From an uncultured Porphyromonas sp. (lineage in GTDB: Bacteria > Bacteroidota > Bacteroidia > Bacteroidales > Porphyromonadaceae), in NCBI GenBank assembly GCA_946222055.1, contig CAMIEW010000091.1, positions 1 to 5,269 of the forward strand: a DNA stretch of 5,269 nucleotides, read 5' to 3'. The notes below the pieces were generated by a model. The model searched no databases. It worked only from the letters and a program-made list of their open reading frames with translations, and was not told where the DNA came from. Positions 5,134 through 5,269 of this stretch are shown here, in pieces; within the stretch, counting starts at the first letter, position 1; the number at the start of each line of letters is the position of its first letter. Made by a program: the position numbers and the translations under genes.

Positions 5134-5269
5134 TCAGGAGCGCTGATCGCTATTCTCGCCGTAGATGTAGAGGACGCTGCCGCCCTTGATGGTGTCGATG
5201 ATCGGGCGGTTGAGGGCAGGCGGCAGGGCGGGGCATCCCCAGCTGCGACCGAGCCTCCTCCCGCCACGG
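5134..5269 (-). CDS. Murein L,D-transpeptidase, YkuD_2 type, C-terminal 44 residues (runs off the window)
   Basis: Only the end of the gene is present. The reading frame from 5268 down to the TGA at 5134-5136 gives GRSWGCPALP at visible residues 7-16, with the expected catalytic cysteine in SWGC (visible residue 12). This is followed by the conserved tail RPIIDTIKGGSVLYIY (21-36) and a short polar end. The pattern R-S-x-G-C-P-A, then I-x-D-x-I-K-x-G-S-x-L-x-I-Y, is that of the YkuD_2 catalytic family (PF13645-like), common in Bacteroidota and distinct from the classic YkuD domain of the neighbouring lipoprotein. It should act on peptidoglycan outside the cytoplasm; its signal peptide would be beyond the right edge. 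It converges on the lipoprotein gene, with the palindrome between them. Confidence 0.88.
   Translation of the reverse strand, partial: RGGRRLGRSWGCPALPPALNRPIIDTIKGGSVLYIYGENSDQRS

Noticed and set aside
5031..5267. 78-codon minus-strand frame at the right edge
   Set aside because: It is out of frame with the YkuD_2 C-terminus, which has the catalytic GRSWGCPAL block. Its translation is a low-complexity Ser/Ala/Arg-rich shadow.
1..5269. CRISPR array, tRNA, rRNA, insertion sequence or integrase
   Set aside because: None seen. There are no regularly spaced repeats, no structured RNA gene recognised by eye, and no transposase or integrase motifs in any frame.

Overview
The window looks like chromosomal DNA from a member of the Bacteroidota, most likely Porphyromonas or a close relative. 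The reasons are GC-rich housekeeping genes, Bacteroidota-type -7 promoter boxes (TAnnTTTG) upstream of two genes, few Shine-Dalgarno sequences, and a YkuD_2-type L,D-transpeptidase. The genus is inferred from style and was not tested by comparison.

Layout. Positions 1-3835 are read entirely from the minus strand. In order of transcription the genes are: a TrmH/SpoU-family RNA methyltransferase (3835-3299); ispD of the MEP isoprenoid pathway (3302-2616, overlapping the methyltransferase by 4 bases); three small AT-richer genes (2552-1290); and the N-terminal 426 codons of the helicase gene recG (1279-1, running off the window). On the plus strand, 3912-4943 encodes a lipoprotein L,D-transpeptidase. 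Facing it from the right edge is the last 44 codons of a second, different L,D-transpeptidase (5269-5134, minus). A 52-base, almost perfect palindrome lies between these two convergent genes.

The part worth attention is the three-gene insert between ispD and recG. The middle gene is recognisably a SecB-like chaperone, with the conserved FPYxR...PPxxLPxINF block at its C-terminus. The first gene encodes a 75-residue acidic protein ending in NYLAA, which resembles the end of the ssrA/tmRNA degradation tag (NYALAA). The third encodes a 198-residue protein with an HG...GEGYYFW...A.WWG pattern like that of small ADP-ribosyltransferase-fold proteins. I read the set as a toxin-antitoxin-chaperone (TAC) module: labile antitoxin, SecB-like chaperone that protects it, and ADP-ribosyltransferase-like toxin. 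This is the logic of the E. coli anti-phage system CmdTAC. The module has lower GC than its flanks, its own -7 promoter box, tight spacing (4 and 17 bases), and ends 10 bases before recG. It therefore looks like a horizontally acquired defence cassette placed between two housekeeping genes. The chaperone call is strong. The toxin and antitoxin roles are inferred from motifs and context.
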